Shown here: one piece after another, positions 1-8,022 of the stretch
Layout: each line of letters begins with the position of its first letter
Position numbering within the stretch: the stretch's first letter is position 1
Assembly (NCBI RefSeq): GCF_001424905.1
Contig: NZ_LMCU01000001.1
Span: 1,481,480-1,545,479 of the forward strand
Source of the DNA: Leifsonia sp. Root112D2
GTDB taxonomy: Bacteria; Actinomycetota; Actinomycetes; Actinomycetales; Microbacteriaceae
Reading direction: 5' to 3'
Length of the DNA: 64,000 nucleotides
Position numbers and translations under genes: made by a program
The notes under the pieces: model-generated
What the model saw: only the letters and a program-made list of their open reading frames with translations
The model's database searches: none
What the model was told of the DNA's origin: nothing

Positions 1-281
1 GCAAGACCAGCGCGCGCATCGACCCGTTCCAGGCGATGCGCGTTGCGGTGCTGGCCAAGGCCTCGAGCCTGGCCGGCGCAATGCTCACGGGTGCCGGGGT
101 GGGCCTGCTGGTCTACATGCTCAGCCGCACCGTGCTGCCCCAGGGCGGCACCATCGGCCTGACCGTCGGCGCGACGGCCGGCGCGGTCATCCTGCTGATC
201 GGCGGCCTCGTCGCTGAGCGCCTGTGCACGCTTCCGCCGCCCCGTGACGAGGACGTTCAGCCGCACCCTTCAGCCAGCTGA
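1..281 (+). CDS. DUF3180-type membrane protein, C-terminal part
   Basis: The reading frame is open from the left edge (first codon at base 3) to a TGA at 279-281, so about 92 C-terminal residues are present and the start lies outside the window. The fragment begins with R-I-D-P-F-Q-A-M-R. Two hydrophobic stretches follow, separated by S-R-T-V-L-P, and the tail is short and acidic. This pattern matches actinobacterial DUF3180 proteins, which usually lie between the folate genes (folK) and the PH-domain/panC cluster, as here. Function is unknown. An ATG at 36 is inside the conserved part and is not the true start. Family call is from pattern and synteny. Confidence 0.75.
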   Translation, partial: KTSARIDPFQAMRVAVLAKASSLAGAMLTGAGVGLLVYMLSRTVLPQGGTIGLTVGATAGAVILLIGGLVAERLCTLPPPRDEDVQPHPSAS

Positions 282-297
282 CGGTTGCAAACGAGAA

Positions 298-327
298 ACG
301 CCGCCCGAGGCGAGCCTCGGACGGCGT
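298..327. terminator. Convergent terminator-like hairpin
   Basis: Two 14-base arms (298-311 and 314-327) pair with a single mismatch. The hairpin lies between the stop of the DUF3180 gene and the stop of bioY, which point at each other, so it could end transcription from both sides. There is no long T-run on either strand, so this is an inference from position and symmetry. Confidence 0.55.
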
Positions 328-380
328 GTTGCGTGGGGCATCCGCAATTCGGTGAAACGGCGAGCGGATGCCGCGCGCAG

Positions 381-1016
381 CTACTTCTTCTCGGAGCGCT
401 TGTCGACCGCACTCACGATGCGCCAAGCGATCGGCAGAACCGAGGCGGCAATGGCCCACTTGACGACGCCACCGATGAGGAACGGGTAGACGCCGAGCGC
501 GAGCACGGTGCCGAGGTCATTCGGGAATCCGAGCGAACCGAGGATGAAGGCCATGTACGGCAGGCCGAACGCGAACGGCACGAGGCTGGCGCCGAGGAAG
601 CCCAGGCCGGAGAGCAACGGGCGGCGATCCCAGCGACGCTCGGAGAACCAGCCGATGAGCGCGGCGGCGAAGACGAAGCCGATGATGAAGCCGAAGCTCG
701 GGTTGCTCACCATCGAAACGCTTCCATCGCCGCCCGCGAAGATCGGCAGGCCGGCGAGACCGAGCACCATGTAGAGCGCCATCGAGCTGGCGCCTCGCCA
801 TGAGCCGAGTGCCGCGCCCACGAGCATCACGCCGAGGGTCTGGCCGGTGATGGGAACGGGCCACATGGGAATCTGCACCTGCGCGAGGGCGGCGACGATG
901 GCGACTCCCGCCACGATGAGAATAGCGTTGTTGACGGCGCTGCGCGGAATGATGCGGTCGGCCAGTGTCGGCCGGGACAGTGTTGGTCGAGAAGCTGCGA
1001 TGGTGGTCGAAGACAT
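381..1016 (-). CDS. bioY: Biotin transporter substrate-binding subunit BioY
   Basis: BioY is the S-component of the ECF-type biotin transporter in the cytoplasmic membrane. The 211-residue protein has about six hydrophobic helices. It carries the family segment Q-V-Q-I-P-M-W-P-V-P-I-T-G-Q-T between the first helices and a G-L-A-G-L-P-I-F-A motif further on. I chose the ATG at 1016 because an AAGGGG ribosome site lies a few bases upstream. The frame could extend to 1109, but that adds an Arg-rich segment that does not look like BioY. BioM and BioN (ATPase and T-component) are not next to it, so it either works alone or uses a shared ECF module. It is divergent from the PH-domain gene. Identification is strong. 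Confidence 0.93.
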   Translation of the reverse strand: MSSTTIAASRPTLSRPTLADRIIPRSAVNNAILIVAGVAIVAALAQVQIPMWPVPITGQTLGVMLVGAALGSWRGASSMALYMVLGLAGLPIFAGGDGSVSMVSNPSFGFIIGFVFAAALIGWFSERRWDRRPLLSGLGFLGASLVPFAFGLPYMAFILGSLGFPNDLGTVLALGVYPFLIGGVVKWAIAASVLPIAWRIVSAVDKRSEKK

Positions 1017-1223
1017 GAGACCCCTTGCTCGTCTGAGCCGAGCGGACCCTCCGCTCGCACTATTCACCCTAGAGCCAGTTGGGTATCCGGTTGTTTGCAC
1101 AGCCGACACATGTGTTCATCGAATCTCTTGTGTGATGTGTACACCACAGGTGGACGTGATGACGCGCGACTACCATGGGACGGGGCGCCGCAGGGGCGCC
1201 CATCCGCTGATTTCGGGGGTACC

Positions 1224-1706
1224 GTGTCGCGACGTCTCGACGTGCAGGCCGACTGGAAGCGCGTCTCGCCGAAGTATGTGCTCGTCGTCATCGTGGGCTC
1301 GCTGAGTTCCGGCGTGGTCGCCAGCGCCGTGGCCGTGTTCCTGTGGCTCGTCGCGCAGCTCTGGTGGGCCTGGATAGCACTCATCGTCATTGTCGTCATC
1401 ACTCTCGTGATGCTCATCGTGGCCCCCCGTCGTGCCCGGTCGATCGGCTACGAATTGCGTGCCGACGACCTGCTGTTTCGCCGCGGCATCATGTTCCAGC
1501 GCTTCGTTGCGGTTCCGTATGGCCGCATGCAGCTCATCGACATCACGCGGGGACCGGTGGGGCGGATGCTCGGCCTCGCCGACCTGAAGTTCGTTACGGC
1601 AGCAGCATCCACCGGTGTCACCATCCCGGGCCTGCCCGATGAAGACGCCGGTGAGTTGCGCGACCGTCTCGTGGAGCTGGCGGAGAGCCGCCGGACCGGG
1701 CTGTGA
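1224..1706 (+). CDS. PH domain-containing membrane protein, YdbS-like
   Basis: This 160-residue protein has two N-terminal transmembrane helices (about residues 15-60) followed by one bacterial PH domain (bPH2/DUF304) that includes R-S-I-G-Y-E-L-R and G-R-M-Q-L-I-D-I-T. Length and layout match Bacillus YdbS. The start is inferred as GTG at 1224, after a G-rich stretch at 1216-1219. An earlier in-frame ATG at 1095 would add an unlikely Cys- and Arg-rich leader. The stop overlaps the next gene's GTG (GTGA), so the two are translationally coupled. Paired YdbS/YdbT-like proteins commonly stand upstream of panC in Actinobacteria. The molecular role is not established. Confidence 0.85.
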   Translation: MSRRLDVQADWKRVSPKYVLVVIVGSLSSGVVASAVAVFLWLVAQLWWAWIALIVIVVITLVMLIVAPRRARSIGYELRADDLLFRRGIMFQRFVAVPYGRMQLIDITRGPVGRMLGLADLKFVTAAASTGVTIPGLPDEDAGELRDRLVELAESRRTGL

Positions 1707-3427
1707 CCACTCCCGAGGGGCCGGTGACCGGCCAGCCGCAGGAGCTGGAGGCGCGGCAGCCCGTTGCGGCACAAGCCGAACGTATGGCCGACGGCGAATG
1801 GCACCTGCTGCATCCGGCAACGCCGCTGCTTCGGGGCGGCATCGGCTTCATCGCCGTGCTCGGCATCGTGATAGCGAATCTGCGGGAGCGGCTCACCAAC
1901 ATGGCCATCGGCCTGTTCGGCGGCAACCAGGGTGCGCCGCCGAACTCGAACTACGACGGCGACCCCATCGACCAGCTCGTCAACCATGGCCTGGTCGGCT
2001 GGGCTCTGCTCGCGCTCGCCGTGCTGCTCCTTCTGGCGCTTGGCGCGTTCTACCTGTCGTGGCGCATGCACAGCTTTCGCATCGGCGAAGACGCGGTGGA
2101 GGTGCGCAGCGGCATCCTGTTTCGCAGGCATCGCAAGGCGCGACTCGATCGCATCCAGGGCGTGAACGTCTCACGGCCGTTGTTCGCCCGCATCTTCGGC
2201 ACGGCCAAGCTCGAGGTCGGCGTCGCCGGGCAGGATGCGAACGTCGAACTCGCGTATCTCGGCTCGGCCCTCGCCGATGAACTGCGCCGCGACATCCTGC
2301 GGCGGGCAAGCGGCGCGCACAAGGCTTCGGTCCCTGAGCCTGCCGAAAGGCCCGCCACACCGGATGCTGTGCCAAGCTCAGCGACCGTCTCGCCCACCTT
2401 CACGGTGCGCGCGACAGAAACGCTCAACCGTCGCGTCAACGAGTTCCTCGCGCCCGAGCTCGACCCGGACGCCGCACCACCGGAATCGGTCGTCAAGATT
2501 TCGCACGTGCGGCTCATCGGCTCGATAGCCCTGCACGGCTTCACGATCTTTCTGTTGATCGTCGTCGGCCTGCTGATCGCCGGCGTGGCGAGCGGCCGGT
2601 ACTGGCTGCTGTTCGCGGTGCTGCCCGGGCTCCTCGGTTCGGTGGGCTTCTATGGGCGGCGCTTCACGAAATCGGTGAACTACACGATCGCGGGCACCGC
2701 CGACGGCGTGCGGGTCGGCTTCGGCCTGCTCTCTACCAGCAACGAAACCCTGCCGCCGGGCCGCATCCACGCCGTTGAGGTGATGCAGCCGGTGCTGTGG
2801 CGGCCGTTCGGCTGGTGGCAGATCCGCATCAACACCGCGGGACATTCGAAGCAGAAAGGTGCGGCGGGGCAGCCGAACACCACGATGCTGCCCGTCGGCG
2901 ACATCACGGACGTCGTGCGCGTGCTGGAGCTGATCCTGCCCGGGTTCGGCACGGAGGAGCATCGCGGGCTGATCACCGCCGGAATGATTGCACGCGCCGG
3001 TGACGAGTTCACCGCCGCACCGCGCCGCGCGGTCTGGCTGCGCCCCTTCTCCTGGCGACGCACCGGGTACACCGTCTCAGACGGCGCGGTGCTGCTGCGC
3101 TCCGGAGCGGTGTGGCGACGGCTGGTATTCGTGCCGCTCGCACGACTGCAGAGCGTTGAGGTCTCCCAAGGACCAGTGCGCCGGATGCTGCGCCTCGCGA
3201 TCGCGCGCCTGCACACCGTGGACGGTCCCGTGCACCCGCGCCTGTCGGTGGTTGACGCGCAGGAGTCGCTGGTGATGTTCGAGCACGTCGCTGCCGAGGC
3301 GATTGCCGCCGAAGGCGCAGATACGAGCCATCGCTGGAATTCGCGCGCGATGGAGTGGGGGGTTCCGAGGCAGCGTGCTGCCGGGGACGATGACGGGGCT
3401 GCGAGCAGGCAGGAGGGCAACGCATGA
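1703..3427 (+). CDS. Multi-PH-domain membrane protein, YdbT-like
   Basis: This 574-residue protein has alternating transmembrane pairs and repeated bPH2 (DUF304) domains. One domain is near residues 115-195 (V-R-S-G-I-L-F-R-R-H), one near 310-400 and one near 450-540 (L-R-S-G-A-V-W-R-R-L). Helix pairs lie near 35-125 and 275-310. The repeats share the L-R/V-R-S-G core and the R-(I/L)-X-X-V motif. It is the larger partner of the YdbS-like protein upstream (GTGA overlap), and its stop overlaps the next ATG. Bacillus YdbT has the same architecture and a similar length (about 490). The shared operon suggests a membrane complex. Biochemical function is unknown. Confidence 0.85.
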   Translation: MTTPEGPVTGQPQELEARQPVAAQAERMADGEWHLLHPATPLLRGGIGFIAVLGIVIANLRERLTNMAIGLFGGNQGAPPNSNYDGDPIDQLVNHGLVGWALLALAVLLLLALGAFYLSWRMHSFRIGEDAVEVRSGILFRRHRKARLDRIQGVNVSRPLFARIFGTAKLEVGVAGQDANVELAYLGSALADELRRDILRRASGAHKASVPEPAERPATPDAVPSSATVSPTFTVRATETLNRRVNEFLAPELDPDAAPPESVVKISHVRLIGSIALHGFTIFLLIVVGLLIAGVASGRYWLLFAVLPGLLGSVGFYGRRFTKSVNYTIAGTADGVRVGFGLLSTSNETLPPGRIHAVEVMQPVLWRPFGWWQIRINTAGHSKQKGAAGQPNTTMLPVGDITDVVRVLELILPGFGTEEHRGLITAGMIARAGDEFTAAPRRAVWLRPFSWRRTGYTVSDGAVLLRSGAVWRRLVFVPLARLQSVEVSQGPVRRMLRLAIARLHTVDGPVHPRLSVVDAQESLVMFEHVAAEAIAAEGADTSHRWNSRAMEWGVPRQRAAGDDDGAASRQEGNA

Positions 3428-4185
3428 GTGCACAGCGGTCCGGGCGTCTGGGTGTTGGCATCGTCGGCGCTGGCAGGGTCGGCCCCATTCTCGGTGCGGC
3501 GCTCGCCGGTGCCGGACACGCCATCGTTGGTATCTCCGCCGTCTCCGAAGCGAGCCGTGAACGCGCCGGTGCGATTCTGCCGGGGGTGCCGATTCTCGAC
3601 GTTCCCGCCATTCTCGAGCGCAGCGAACTCGTTATTCTCGCCGTGCCCGATGACGAGCTGGTCGCCCTGGTTGCCGGGCTCGCAGCCACCTCCAGCTGGC
3701 AGCCCGGCCAGCTCGTGCTGCACACCGCGCCCGGGTTCGGGGTGGGCGTGCTGGAGCCCGCGCTGAAGGCGGGGGCGATTCCCCTCGCGGTGCATCCGGC
3801 CCTGTCATTCACGGGCATGAGCATGGATCTCTCACGGCTGGCCGAGACATACTTCGCGGTGACGGCGCCTGCACCGGTGTTGCCGATAGCGCAAGCGCTC
3901 GTCGTGGAGATGGGCGGTGAGCCCATCGTCATCGACGAGGAGGATCGGCCCGCATACGGCGAAGCGATAGCCACGGCCACGGCGTTCTCGCGGTCGATAG
4001 TGGGCCAGGCGGCCGGCATCCTTTCGAATATCGGAGTGGAGAGTCCCGGCGCCTTTCTCGGCTCGCTCGTGCGTTCGGCGGTAGATGACGCGCTGCGCAC
4101 GGCGACCACGACCGGCAGCGCCGATCTTTCCGGACTTCTCGATTCATCACAGCGAGCGGCTTTCGATCAGGAGGATGGGGAATGA
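3424..4185 (+). CDS. Rossmann-like and DUF2520 domain protein
   Basis: The 253-residue protein begins with a dinucleotide-binding motif G-V-G-I-V-G-A-G-R-V-G-P (residues 11-22). A proline-rich central strand (H-T-A-P-G) leads into a helical C-terminal DUF2520 domain containing H-P-A-L-S-F-T-G. Members resemble NADP-dependent ketopantoate or pyrroline-carboxylate reductases but have no assigned substrate. The gene overlaps its neighbours by ATGA on both sides and lies directly before panC. A pantothenate-related role, possibly as the missing ketopantoate reductase PanE, is therefore reasonable but unproven. Confidence 0.85.
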   Translation: MSAQRSGRLGVGIVGAGRVGPILGAALAGAGHAIVGISAVSEASRERAGAILPGVPILDVPAILERSELVILAVPDDELVALVAGLAATSSWQPGQLVLHTAPGFGVGVLEPALKAGAIPLAVHPALSFTGMSMDLSRLAETYFAVTAPAPVLPIAQALVVEMGGEPIVIDEEDRPAYGEAIATATAFSRSIVGQAAGILSNIGVESPGAFLGSLVRSAVDDALRTATTTGSADLSGLLDSSQRAAFDQEDGE

Positions 4186-5042
4186 CCGAGCAGCGCCCCA
4201 CGGTGTATACGACGGTCGAGGAAATACGCGCGGCCACGGCGGATGCTCGCGGTCGCGGCGACGGCATCGTGCTCGTGCCGACGATGGGGGCCCTGCACGC
4301 TGGCCACCGCGAATTGGTGCGCAGCGCCCGCGAGCTCGGTCAGACGGTCGTCGTCTCCATCTTCGTCAATCCCCTTCAATTCGGGCCGTCCGAAGACCTT
4401 GACCGCTATCCGCGCACCCTCGATGCCGATCTCGATGCGCTGGCGGGCCTCGCTGACCTGGTCTTCGCGCCGTCGGTCGCCGAAATGTATCCCGATGGCG
4501 CGCCGACGACTCGGGTTGCGGCGGGCGAGGTCGGCTCACTTTACGAGGGCGCCTCGCGCCCCGGCCATTTCGACGGAATGCTCACCGTGGTCGCCAAGCT
4601 GTTCGGCATCGTGCAGCCGGACGTTGCGGTGTTCGGCCAGAAGGACGCCCAGCAGGTGTTCCTGGTGCAGCGCATGGTGCGTGACCTCAACCTGCCCCCG
4701 CGTCGCGTCGCCGTCGTCGACACCGTGCGGGAGGCCGATGGGCTGGCCCTTTCCAGCCGCAATCGCTACCTCGACGAGGCCGAGCGCCTGGCGGCCGTGA
4801 CGCTGTCTGCGGCACTGACTGCCGCGGCATCCGCTGCCTCACGGGGGGCGGATGCCGCGCTCGCCGCAGCGACCACAGTGATCGACGCCGAACTAGCCGT
4901 TAAGCTGGACTATCTTGTTGTCGTCGATCCGGCGACGTTCCTGTCAGTCGCCGCCGATCATCATGGCTCGGGCCTCATGCTCGTGGCGGCACGCGTCGGA
5001 ACGACCCGTTTGATCGACAACGCGCGCATCACCCTTGACTGA
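4182..5042 (+). CDS. panC: Pantothenate synthetase
   Basis: PanC joins pantoate and beta-alanine with ATP to make pantothenate, in the cytoplasm. The 286-residue length is normal. The nucleotide-binding signature P-T-M-G-A-L-H-A-G-H lies at residues 33-42. The motifs F-V-N-P-L-Q-F, F-G-Q-K-D-A-Q-Q and L-S-S-R-N-R-Y-L follow in the usual order. The ATG overlaps the upstream stop (ATGA), giving a four-gene translationally coupled run that ends here. lysS starts 19 bases after the stop. Confidence 0.97.
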   Translation: MTEQRPTVYTTVEEIRAATADARGRGDGIVLVPTMGALHAGHRELVRSARELGQTVVVSIFVNPLQFGPSEDLDRYPRTLDADLDALAGLADLVFAPSVAEMYPDGAPTTRVAAGEVGSLYEGASRPGHFDGMLTVVAKLFGIVQPDVAVFGQKDAQQVFLVQRMVRDLNLPPRRVAVVDTVREADGLALSSRNRYLDEAERLAAVTLSAALTAAASAASRGADAALAAATTVIDAELAVKLDYLVVVDPATFLSVAADHHGSGLMLVAARVGTTRLIDNARITLD

Positions 5043-5061
5043 ACCTGGACGAAAGACACCC

Positions 5062-6576
5062 ATGAGCGACACGCAGCCCGCCGAACCTGAATTCAGCGAC
5101 GACGAGGTCAGCCAGCAGAAGGCCGTGCGACTGGCCAAGCGCGAGCGGCTCATCGAGTCGGCGACGTCGTCAGCCGGCGGTGCGTACCCGGTGTCGGTGC
5201 CCATCACCGACACGATCCCAACCGTGCGGGCGCGTTTTAGCGAGCTTGAAACGGATGCCACGACCGGTGTCACCGTGGGTCTCGCGGGGCGCGTCGTGCA
5301 CGCCCGCAACACGGGCAAGCTCTGCTTTGCGAGTCTGCAGTCGGGCGACGGCAGCCGTATTCAAGCCATGGTCTCCCTCGCAGAGGTGGGCGAAGAGTCG
5401 CTTGCGGCGTGGAAAGAACTCGTCGACCTCGGCGACCACGTGTTCGTCTCCGGTGAGGTCATCTCGAGCCGTCGTGGTGAGCTCTCGGTCATGGTGCGCG
5501 AGTGGCAGATCGCGGCAAAGGCGATTCTTCCGCTGCCCAATCTGCACAACGAGCTCAACGAAGAGACCCGGGTGCGCAGCCGCTACCTCGACCTCATCGC
5601 CCGCGAGCAGGCTCGCGTCAACGTCGTCAACCGGGCCAAGGCGGTTGCCAGCCTGCGCCAGACCTTCGCCGAGCGCGGCTTCGTCGAGGTGGAGACGCCG
5701 ATGCTGCAGGTGATGCATGGCGGCGCATCCGCTCGCCCGTTCGTGACCCACTCGAACGCGTTCGACACGGAACTGTTTCTGCGCATCGCGCCGGAGCTCT
5801 ACCTCAAGCGCGCGGTCGTCGGCGGCATCGAGAAGGTCTTCGAGATCAACCGCAACTTCCGCAACGAGGGGGCGGACTCCACGCATTCTCCGGAATTCGC
5901 GATGCTCGAGCTGTACGAGGCATACGGCGACTACAACTCGATGGCCTCTCTCACGCAGACCATGATTCAGAACGCGGCGCTAGCCATCAGCGGAAACCAC
6001 GTGGTGACCTGGGCGGATGGCACCAACTACGACCTGGGCGGTGAGTGGGATCGGATCAGCATGTATGACAGTCTGTCTGCGGCATCCGGTCGTCTGATCA
6101 CGCCGGCGACATCTGTGGATGAATTGCGCGAACTGGCCGCTGGGGAGGAGCTCGACGTCGAGCACCCCACGCACGGCAAGTTCGTCGAAGAGCTCTGGGA
6201 GCACTTCGTCAAGGACTCCCTGGTGCGGCCCACCTTCGTCATGGACTTTCCCGTGGAGACGAGCCCGCTCGTGCGCGCACACCGCGGCATCGACGGGGTC
6301 GTGGAGAAGTGGGATCTCTACGTGCGCGGCTTCGAACTGGCCACCGGATACTCCGAACTCGTCGACCCTGTCGTGCAGCGCGAACGCTTCATCGAGCAGG
6401 CGAAACTCGCCGCACGCGGAGACCTTGAGGCGATGCGTCTCGACGAGGAATTCCTGCGTGCGCTCGAATTCGGCATGCCTCCGACCGGCGGCATGGGCAT
6501 GGGCATCGACCGTCTGCTCATGGCGCTGACGGGTCTCGGCATTCGCGAGACCATCCTGTTCCCCCTGGTCAAATAG
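5062..6576 (+). CDS. lysS: Lysyl-tRNA synthetase, class II
   Basis: The 504-residue enzyme charges tRNA-Lys. An N-terminal OB fold (about residues 60-160, with V-G-L-A-G-R-V) binds the anticodon. The class II catalytic core has motif 1 (E-V-E-T-P-M-L), motif 2 (F-E-I-N-R-N-F-R-N-E) and motif 3 (G-M-G-M-G-I-D-R-L-L). The ATG at 5062 is preferred. An in-frame TTG at 5035 would overlap panC and adds nine residues without an obvious purpose. The gene follows panC closely and is probably co-transcribed with it. Confidence 0.97.
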   Translation: MSDTQPAEPEFSDDEVSQQKAVRLAKRERLIESATSSAGGAYPVSVPITDTIPTVRARFSELETDATTGVTVGLAGRVVHARNTGKLCFASLQSGDGSRIQAMVSLAEVGEESLAAWKELVDLGDHVFVSGEVISSRRGELSVMVREWQIAAKAILPLPNLHNELNEETRVRSRYLDLIAREQARVNVVNRAKAVASLRQTFAERGFVEVETPMLQVMHGGASARPFVTHSNAFDTELFLRIAPELYLKRAVVGGIEKVFEINRNFRNEGADSTHSPEFAMLELYEAYGDYNSMASLTQTMIQNAALAISGNHVVTWADGTNYDLGGEWDRISMYDSLSAASGRLITPATSVDELRELAAGEELDVEHPTHGKFVEELWEHFVKDSLVRPTFVMDFPVETSPLVRAHRGIDGVVEKWDLYVRGFELATGYSELVDPVVQRERFIEQAKLAARGDLEAMRLDEEFLRALEFGMPPTGGMGMGIDRLLMALTGLGIRETILFPLVK

Positions 6577-6594
6577 GCGCAGCGAAAGCTGCGC
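6577..6594 (+). other. Intercistronic stem-loop after lysS
   Basis: Directly after the lysS stop, seven-base arms GCGCAGC and GCTGCGC enclose a GAAA tetraloop. There is no T-run, and the next start codon is only six bases downstream. It is more likely an RNA-stability or partial-termination hairpin than a full terminator. Confidence 0.5.
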
Positions 6595-6600
6595 AGTGAA

Positions 6601-6795
6601 ATGAGCGACGCGATGACGAATCCCACGAATGACGACACGCCCGCGGGCGAGAAGCCCACGGGCGATGAGACGCCGAACGACAGTAAGCCCGAGCGCCAGG
6701 GTCCCACGAAGGCCCGCATCACCATGTGGATCGTGGTCGGCGCAGTAGCCCTCTACTTCATCGGCAACGGCCTGTACGGCATCCTCACCAAGTAG
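6601..6795 (+). CDS. Small single-pass membrane protein
   Basis: This 64-residue protein has a polar N-terminal half rich in Asp, Thr, Pro and Lys (residues 1-38). One transmembrane helix follows at about 41-61 (I-T-M-W-I-V-V-G to G-L-Y-G-I-L) and ends at the C-terminus. The predicted topology is N-in or tail-anchored. It sits right after lysS in the same direction and converges on the CtaG-like gene. No family is recognised. GC-rich wobble positions and the fit between neighbours support it as a real gene. Confidence 0.65.
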   Translation: MSDAMTNPTNDDTPAGEKPTGDETPNDSKPERQGPTKARITMWIVVGAVALYFIGNGLYGILTK

Positions 6796-6812
6796 CAGAA
6801 AGGCCCCTCACG

Positions 6813-7730
6813 CTACGAGCGCGGCGGATGCTGCCCGGCAGCGCCTCGCAGGTGCGCCTGCGTCAGCGCCTCCATCTCCTCGTCGCTCAACTCGTCCATC
6901 GTGCGGGCCTCGCGCTTGTCCGTGCGCATCCAGCGCAGGAACAGGATGATCAGCACCGGAATGTCCGAGATTTCGGCGATGAACCAGAGGAAGTCGCCGG
7001 AAAGCTGCTGATCCCGCAGAGGGTTGGGAAACCATCCGGGGAACGCGCCAACCAGGGCCGGCGCATGATCGAGCACCGCCCCGTTGAGCCGCAGCAGGAT
7101 GGCCGGAACGGCATCCACAACCAGTTCCACGAATGCCAGCATGAACTCGGCCGTGATGAACAGGCTCGTTCGCAGCATGCTGCTCTCGACGATGGGCAAG
7201 ACCATCAGCAGGCCCACGAGCGGCACCAGCAGGGTGATCGACCATTCGCTGAAGGGATTGTCCCGCAACACATACGCCACCGGAGTCAGGAAGATGAGAA
7301 AGGCGAAGAAGGCGAAGATCGGCGCGAACATGGCGTTTCCCATGATGCGCACCGGCCACGAGCGCAGCACGCGCTCCATGGTGCGCAACGGAAACCCGCT
7401 GAGTGCCGCGCGCGCGAGTTGCACGGGCCGTCCGAGCGTGAGCAGCGACGGAACCGCGAACAGCAGCAGCGCGATGCGGGTCGTGAATGCCCAGCGCAGA
7501 TCGAGGCTCCACGCGCCGAGAAAGCCGAAGGAGACCCACGCGAACGAGCCGAGTCCCAGCAGGTAGAAGCCGAGCGTGGGCAGCAGCGGCCAGCGGATGC
7601 CTGCGCGGCGCGCGAGCACAATCCCCGCCGCGTAGAGTGCCGCGGCTATCAGAAGTGCGACGAGCGCGACCGGGTCGAGACGCCAGGTTGTGAAGAAGTC
7701 GATGAGGGAAGGCGTGTGGTCTCCATTCAG
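6813..7730 (-). CDS. ctaG: CtaG-like cytochrome c oxidase assembly membrane protein
   Basis: The protein is polytopic (about seven helices). It carries the caa3_CtaG family features R-I-A-L-L-L-F-A-V-P, M-G-N-A-M-F-A-P and E-I-S-D-I-P-V-L-I-I-L-F-L-R-W. These proteins help assemble the copper centre of aa3-type oxidases. The start is a problem. The first ATG/GTG/TTG in frame is a GTG at 7619, inside the hydrophobic region. The frame stays open upstream with typical N-terminal sequence (N-G-D-H-T-P-S-L-I-D-F-F) back to a CTG at 7728-7730, which I use as the start. An internal frameshift relative to an ATG at 7726 is an alternative. The 5' end is less certain than the family. Confidence 0.8.
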   Translation of the reverse strand: MNGDHTPSLIDFFTTWRLDPVALVALLIAAALYAAGIVLARRAGIRWPLLPTLGFYLLGLGSFAWVSFGFLGAWSLDLRWAFTTRIALLLFAVPSLLTLGRPVQLARAALSGFPLRTMERVLRSWPVRIMGNAMFAPIFAFFAFLIFLTPVAYVLRDNPFSEWSITLLVPLVGLLMVLPIVESSMLRTSLFITAEFMLAFVELVVDAVPAILLRLNGAVLDHAPALVGAFPGWFPNPLRDQQLSGDFLWFIAEISDIPVLIILFLRWMRTDKREARTMDELSDEEMEALTQAHLRGAAGQHPPRS

Positions 7731-7755
7731 GCAGGGGCGTTACCATTATCAGACC

Positions 7756-7935
7756 ATGAATGATTTCTGGAGCGGCGTTATCTGGTCGCTCGCGCCGACC
7801 GTCATCGTCGGGCTGCTGTTCTGGCTCGTGATGCGCGCGATCATGCACGCCGATCGCACCGAGCGCAAGGCATACAACCGGCTCGAGGCCGAAGAGCGGG
7901 CGCGGCGAGGGCTGCCACCCACGACGATCCCCTAA
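7756..7935 (+). CDS. Small single-pass membrane protein
   Basis: This 59-residue protein starts at ATG 7756. A longer in-frame start at 7690 would run through the divergent ctaG 5' end. One transmembrane helix (about residues 8-28, rich in Ile, Val and Leu) is followed by a charged tail rich in Arg and Glu. It is divergent from ctaG and 87 bases ahead of cls. No family is recognised. It may be a small membrane component expressed with cls. Confidence 0.65.
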   Translation: MNDFWSGVIWSLAPTVIVGLLFWLVMRAIMHADRTERKAYNRLEAEERARRGLPPTTIP

Positions 7936-7980
7936 GTCGACCGCGCAGCAGCGCGGAAATGTCGCCCCAACCGGCTACGG

Positions 7981-7998
7981 TATCGATAACGACAATCG
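7981..7998 (+). promoter_or_regulatory. TATCGATA-containing motif upstream of cls
   Basis: The 18-base sequence TATCGATAACGACAATCG lies 25 bases before the cls start used here. It closely resembles the sequence upstream of the DUF2975-like operon at 13237-13264 when both are read in the gene direction (TATCGATA, then ACGACAATCG or TCGACAATCG). This could be a shared operator. The regulator is not identified. Confidence 0.3.
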
Positions 7999-8022
7999 TC
8001 GATCGAGGGGGTGAGGCGATTC

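Noticed and set aside
1106..1144. Short palindromes ACACATGTGT and GTGTACAC between bioY and the PH-domain gene
   Set aside because: They are 8-10 bp and do not match a known biotin-regulator site. Not enough to call an operator.
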